From the NCBI GenBank assembly GCA_044233795.1, contig JBIIJL010000050.1, forward strand, positions 1 to 16,071: 16,071 nt of DNA. Direction: 5' to 3'. This DNA is from JBIIJL01 sp044233795 (GTDB lineage Bacteria; Pseudomonadota; Gammaproteobacteria; Legionellales; Legionellaceae). The notes below the pieces were generated by a model. It did no database searches, was not told the DNA's origin, and saw nothing but the letters and a program-made list of their open reading frames with translations. Positions 13,448 to 16,071 of this stretch are shown here, one piece after another (position 1 is the stretch's first letter; every line of letters begins with the position of its first letter). The position numbers were made by a program, and so were the translations under genes.

Positions 13448-16071
13448 ATGTCGCTTTTTCAAACCCTCAGAGATTCCTTACCTCAACTTGGTCGATTCAC
13501 AGCACGACCTGCCTCAATGATTGACCAATCTTACCTTGAAGAGCCTCGAGGTTTTTTAGCTAAGAGCTACAATTTTCTTAAAATACGGCTTATCTACAGC
13601 TTGCTTTTTCTACCGCTCGCCATCGTTGATCTAGGCGTATCATTTGTAGTTGGTCTGTGCTACGCATTAAGTTCTTTTTTCACCTCAGATGCCCAACAAG
13701 CACATCGCATAGAACAACAAAAAAAATATGCGACCATTTTTAGTAAAAATTTCTACGCCCTTTTAGCCTCTGTCTTTGGGCTCATCAGTCCAAAATTAAT
13801 TGCTTTTTACTTCACCCCAGAAAGAAAACGCCCATCAGGAGTCCATGCTGGTGGTGGTTATCATCATCATCCTGATGCACTAATAAGCGAGCCACAAGAC
13901 ATTGAAGAGTTGCGAAACGCAGTCAAACAGGCGGCAACAGAGGGCTATAAAATTATGCCCATCGGTGCTGGACGCAGCCAAGGAAAGCAATTTTTGCCCG
14001 ATGGCACCAAGGCTATGGTGATTGATCTTAACCATTTTAACAGCGTAGAAATTCATGTGGAAGAGAAAGTAGCCATAGTCGGTGCCGGAGCTCGCTGGTC
14101 AGACATCCAACTCAAAGCAGATCCACTAAAGCTCGCCTTAAAAGTAATGCAAGCGTCTAATGTGTTCTCTGTTGGAGGGTCTATTGGCACAAATATCCAC
14201 GGCTGGGATCATATTGATGGGGTTCTATCGAACACTATACTATCCATGGATGTGATGAGTGCAGAAGGTGTTATCACAACAATCACCCCAGAAGACAAAT
14301 TATTCCATCTAATCACTGGTGGTTTAGGCCTTTATGGGATTATCGTGAGCGTTAAGCTTTCTTTGACAGACAATGAGCCACTTCTTGAAAAAGGCACGGA
14401 CGTTGCCCCACAGGAATATGTAAATTACTTTCACAGTACAGTTCAAAGCAATCCGAACACGCGAATGCACCTTTATCGTCTATCACTTGATCCAAGCAAC
14501 CTTTTAGGCAACGGAGTTGCGGTGAGCTTTGATCTAGCCACACAAGACGCAAAACCTATGATCACAGAGCATTTATCAGTTGAAGAAAATACCGGAACTC
14601 GATTTAACCGCGTTATGATTAATTTGGCGAGACGTCTTGAATGGGTAAGAAGAAAATACTGGAACGATGAACGTAGACGTTTATTAACAAATGATGGTGT
14701 TACGATGACGACCAATGAAGTCATGCAGCCTGTCATCAATGCTATGTTTAACCCATCTATCAGTGAAGCCGAATGGCTTCAGGAATACTTTATTCCTGGT
14801 GACCAACTTGATAAATTTCTTGCTGAATTAGGCAAACTGTTAATGGATAATCAAGTGGTCTTACTGAATGCATCTGTACGTTTTGTAAGGCAACATTCAG
14901 CATCTCCTTTATCTTATGCAGAAAAAGGTGATAGATTTGCTGTGGTGTTATGTTTTAACCAGTCGTTACAAGAGACTCGTCTGATTGAAGCTAAAAAATG
15001 GTTACGAGAGTCACAAAAGCTTACTATCAAACACGGTGGTAGCTACTACCTCCCCTACCAACACGTCTCTTCACCTGAGGATTTCAAGGCATCATACCCA
15101 CGCTATGAAGAAGCACAGTGTGCCAAAGCCGATGTCGATCCTACAGGTTTATTCACCAGTGGATTTTATGATAAGTACTTGGCGCGAAAATCTACCAAGA
15201 TAAATCACTTTAAAGAAATCATGGCCACAGATGCAAGCAAAAAAGAATTTGCAGGCTTTCTTAACATCGTACTAAAGCGCGTTGATAGTGATAAATTTTT
15301 TACATTATTAGAAGACATTTTGAAATACAATGATTCCCATGAAGAGATCTATCAAGAGCTATGCAAGAGACTTCCTGAGATCATGCCATCAACCTTTGGC
15401 GGTCTTGGTAGAATTTTAGACTCACTATCTGCTATCAAAGAAGACTTAACAACACAAGCACAGGAATTATTACCGCAAGATTTGAAAGTCATCAATGGTT
15501 TAGTAGAAATTGGTTATCCTGGTCGTTTTGTTGCCGGATTCCACAAACATTACGAGGTCAGAGGAAAAATTGTTGCAATGTATGAAGGCCCATCGTTAAC
15601 CGATTATATTCAAACTGGCTTCCCAAGACCTTATGATCAGTTTGAGAAAATTGATTACCAAAAGCCCAATCTTGCCAATTTAGCGGACAACAGTGCTGAT
15701 GTTATCACCTGTTATGTAGGTTTACACCATTTTCCACCCAAGGAAATGGATGCATTTCTAAAAGATATACGCCGAGTATTACGAGAAGATGGGCATTTCC
15801 TATTGGTTGACCACGATGTGATTGATGCTAAAGCAATGAGCATGGCCCATATGGCGCACATGATTTTTAATGCCGTCAATGGCGTTTCATTAGAAGAAGA
15901 AATGAACGAATTACGTAATTTCCAACCCATGAGTTATTGGCAAGAGCGTCTTGCAGCCAACGGTCTGGATTTCGCTCCAGAAGGCCCCGAGGTTAGTATG
16001 ATTCGAGAGGGCGACCCTAGCAGGAACCGTATGGTAAGCTTTGCTAAAAAAACACCTGTAGTGAGTGCTAC
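13448..16071 (+). CDS. Membrane-anchored FAD-dependent oxidoreductase fused to SAM-methyltransferase-like domain (runs off right edge)
   Basis: The open frame starts at ATG 13448 (AGAGGA 7 nt upstream) and continues for 874 codons to the edge. Two hydrophobic segments (about 46-78 and 101-122) suggest membrane attachment. A VAO/PCMH-type FAD-binding domain follows. Its motifs are MPIGAGRSQGKQFLPDG (170-186), VAIVGAGARWSDIQ (208-221) and SVGGSIGTNIHGWDH (241-255). The GRS motif, in place of GHS, suggests non-covalent FAD, as in DprE1-type enzymes. The oxidase C-terminal part shows SVRFVRQHSASPLSYAEKGD (476-495) and DPTGLFTSGF (564-573). A region of about 100 residues leads to a class I methyltransferase-like domain, with a degenerate motif I (VEIGYPGR, 686-693), DVITCYVGLHHFPPKEMDAF (751-770) and VLREDGHFLLVDHD (777-790). 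It probably oxidises and methylates a lipid-like or sugar-lipid substrate at the membrane; substrate and SAM binding are unproven. Confidence 0.85.
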   Translation, partial: MSLFQTLRDSLPQLGRFTARPASMIDQSYLEEPRGFLAKSYNFLKIRLIYSLLFLPLAIVDLGVSFVVGLCYALSSFFTSDAQQAHRIEQQKKYATIFSKNFYALLASVFGLISPKLIAFYFTPERKRPSGVHAGGGYHHHPDALISEPQDIEELRNAVKQAATEGYKIMPIGAGRSQGKQFLPDGTKAMVIDLNHFNSVEIHVEEKVAIVGAGARWSDIQLKADPLKLALKVMQASNVFSVGGSIGTNIHGWDHIDGVLSNTILSMDVMSAEGVITTITPEDKLFHLITGGLGLYGIIVSVKLSLTDNEPLLEKGTDVAPQEYVNYFHSTVQSNPNTRMHLYRLSLDPSNLLGNGVAVSFDLATQDAKPMITEHLSVEENTGTRFNRVMINLARRLEWVRRKYWNDERRRLLTNDGVTMTTNEVMQPVINAMFNPSISEAEWLQEYFIPGDQLDKFLAELGKLLMDNQVVLLNASVRFVRQHSASPLSYAEKGDRFAVVLCFNQSLQETRLIEAKKWLRESQKLTIKHGGSYYLPYQHVSSPEDFKASYPRYEEAQCAKADVDPTGLFTSGFYDKYLARKSTKINHFKEIMATDASKKEFAGFLNIVLKRVDSDKFFTLLEDILKYNDSHEEIYQELCKRLPEIMPSTFGGLGRILDSLSAIKEDLTTQAQELLPQDLKVINGLVEIGYPGRFVAGFHKHYEVRGKIVAMYEGPSLTDYIQTGFPRPYDQFEKIDYQKPNLANLADNSADVITCYVGLHHFPPKEMDAFLKDIRRVLREDGHFLLVDHDVIDAKAMSMAHMAHMIFNAVNGVSLEEEMNELRNFQPMSYWQERLAANGLDFAPEGPEVSMIREGDPSRNRMVSFAKKTPVVSA

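Noticed and set aside
13857..13875. His cluster (YHHHHP-like coding) as a metal or covalent-FAD site
   Set aside because: The three His residues (139-141) lie before the FAD domain in a linker, and the family's covalent His position is Arg here, so no such role is supported.

Overview
The window looks like chromosomal DNA from a Legionella-like gammaproteobacterium (order Legionellales or a relative). This is an inference from AT-rich codon use, a eukaryotic-type Ser/Thr kinase, an RND adaptor with a two-cysteine insert, and an FAD-oxidase fused to a methyltransferase. No rRNA, tRNA, CRISPR array, complete insertion sequence or phage gene was found.

Layout. 1-337 (-): N-terminal part of an unrecognised protein, leaving the left edge, with a clear sigma70-type promoter. 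338-672: intergenic, with leader signals. 673-1974 (+): RND efflux periplasmic adaptor. 1979-3688 (-): Ser/Thr protein kinase, tail-to-tail with the adaptor and separating it from its presumed pump. 3689-3938: divergent promoter region. 3939-6995 (+): HAE1-type RND inner-membrane pump. 6980-7532 (-): decayed gene with an internal stop and a probable early frameshift. 7533-7751: non-coding, with a palindrome against a -10 box. 7752-8759 (-): exported-looking glutaminase, overlapping by ATGA with 8756-9763 (-), a Sua5/TsaC threonylcarbamoyl-AMP synthase. 9904-12129 (-): MMPL-family transporter. 12130-12314: divergent control region with a perfect 14-bp palindrome and a strong promoter. 12315-13436 (+): unrecognised protein with one membrane-associated segment. 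13448 to the right edge (+): membrane-anchored FAD-dependent oxidoreductase fused to a SAM-methyltransferase-like domain.

How the genes may work together. The adaptor and pump should form two parts of a tripartite efflux machine; no outer-membrane channel gene is present. The kinase is not an evident part of that machine and may be a host-directed effector or a local regulator. At the right end, the MMPL transporter (a family that often moves lipids) is divergent from a two-gene operon encoding a membrane protein and the oxidase-methyltransferase. This suggests a lipid or polyprenyl-type modification and export module, and is the best candidate here for an uncharacterised system. Sua5 serves tRNA t6A synthesis and is housekeeping; its coupling to glutaminase is probably only for expression.

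Several gene starts were moved from the longest reading frame because promoter and ribosome-site positions contradict it (Sua5 at 9763, the unknown membrane protein at GTG 12315).
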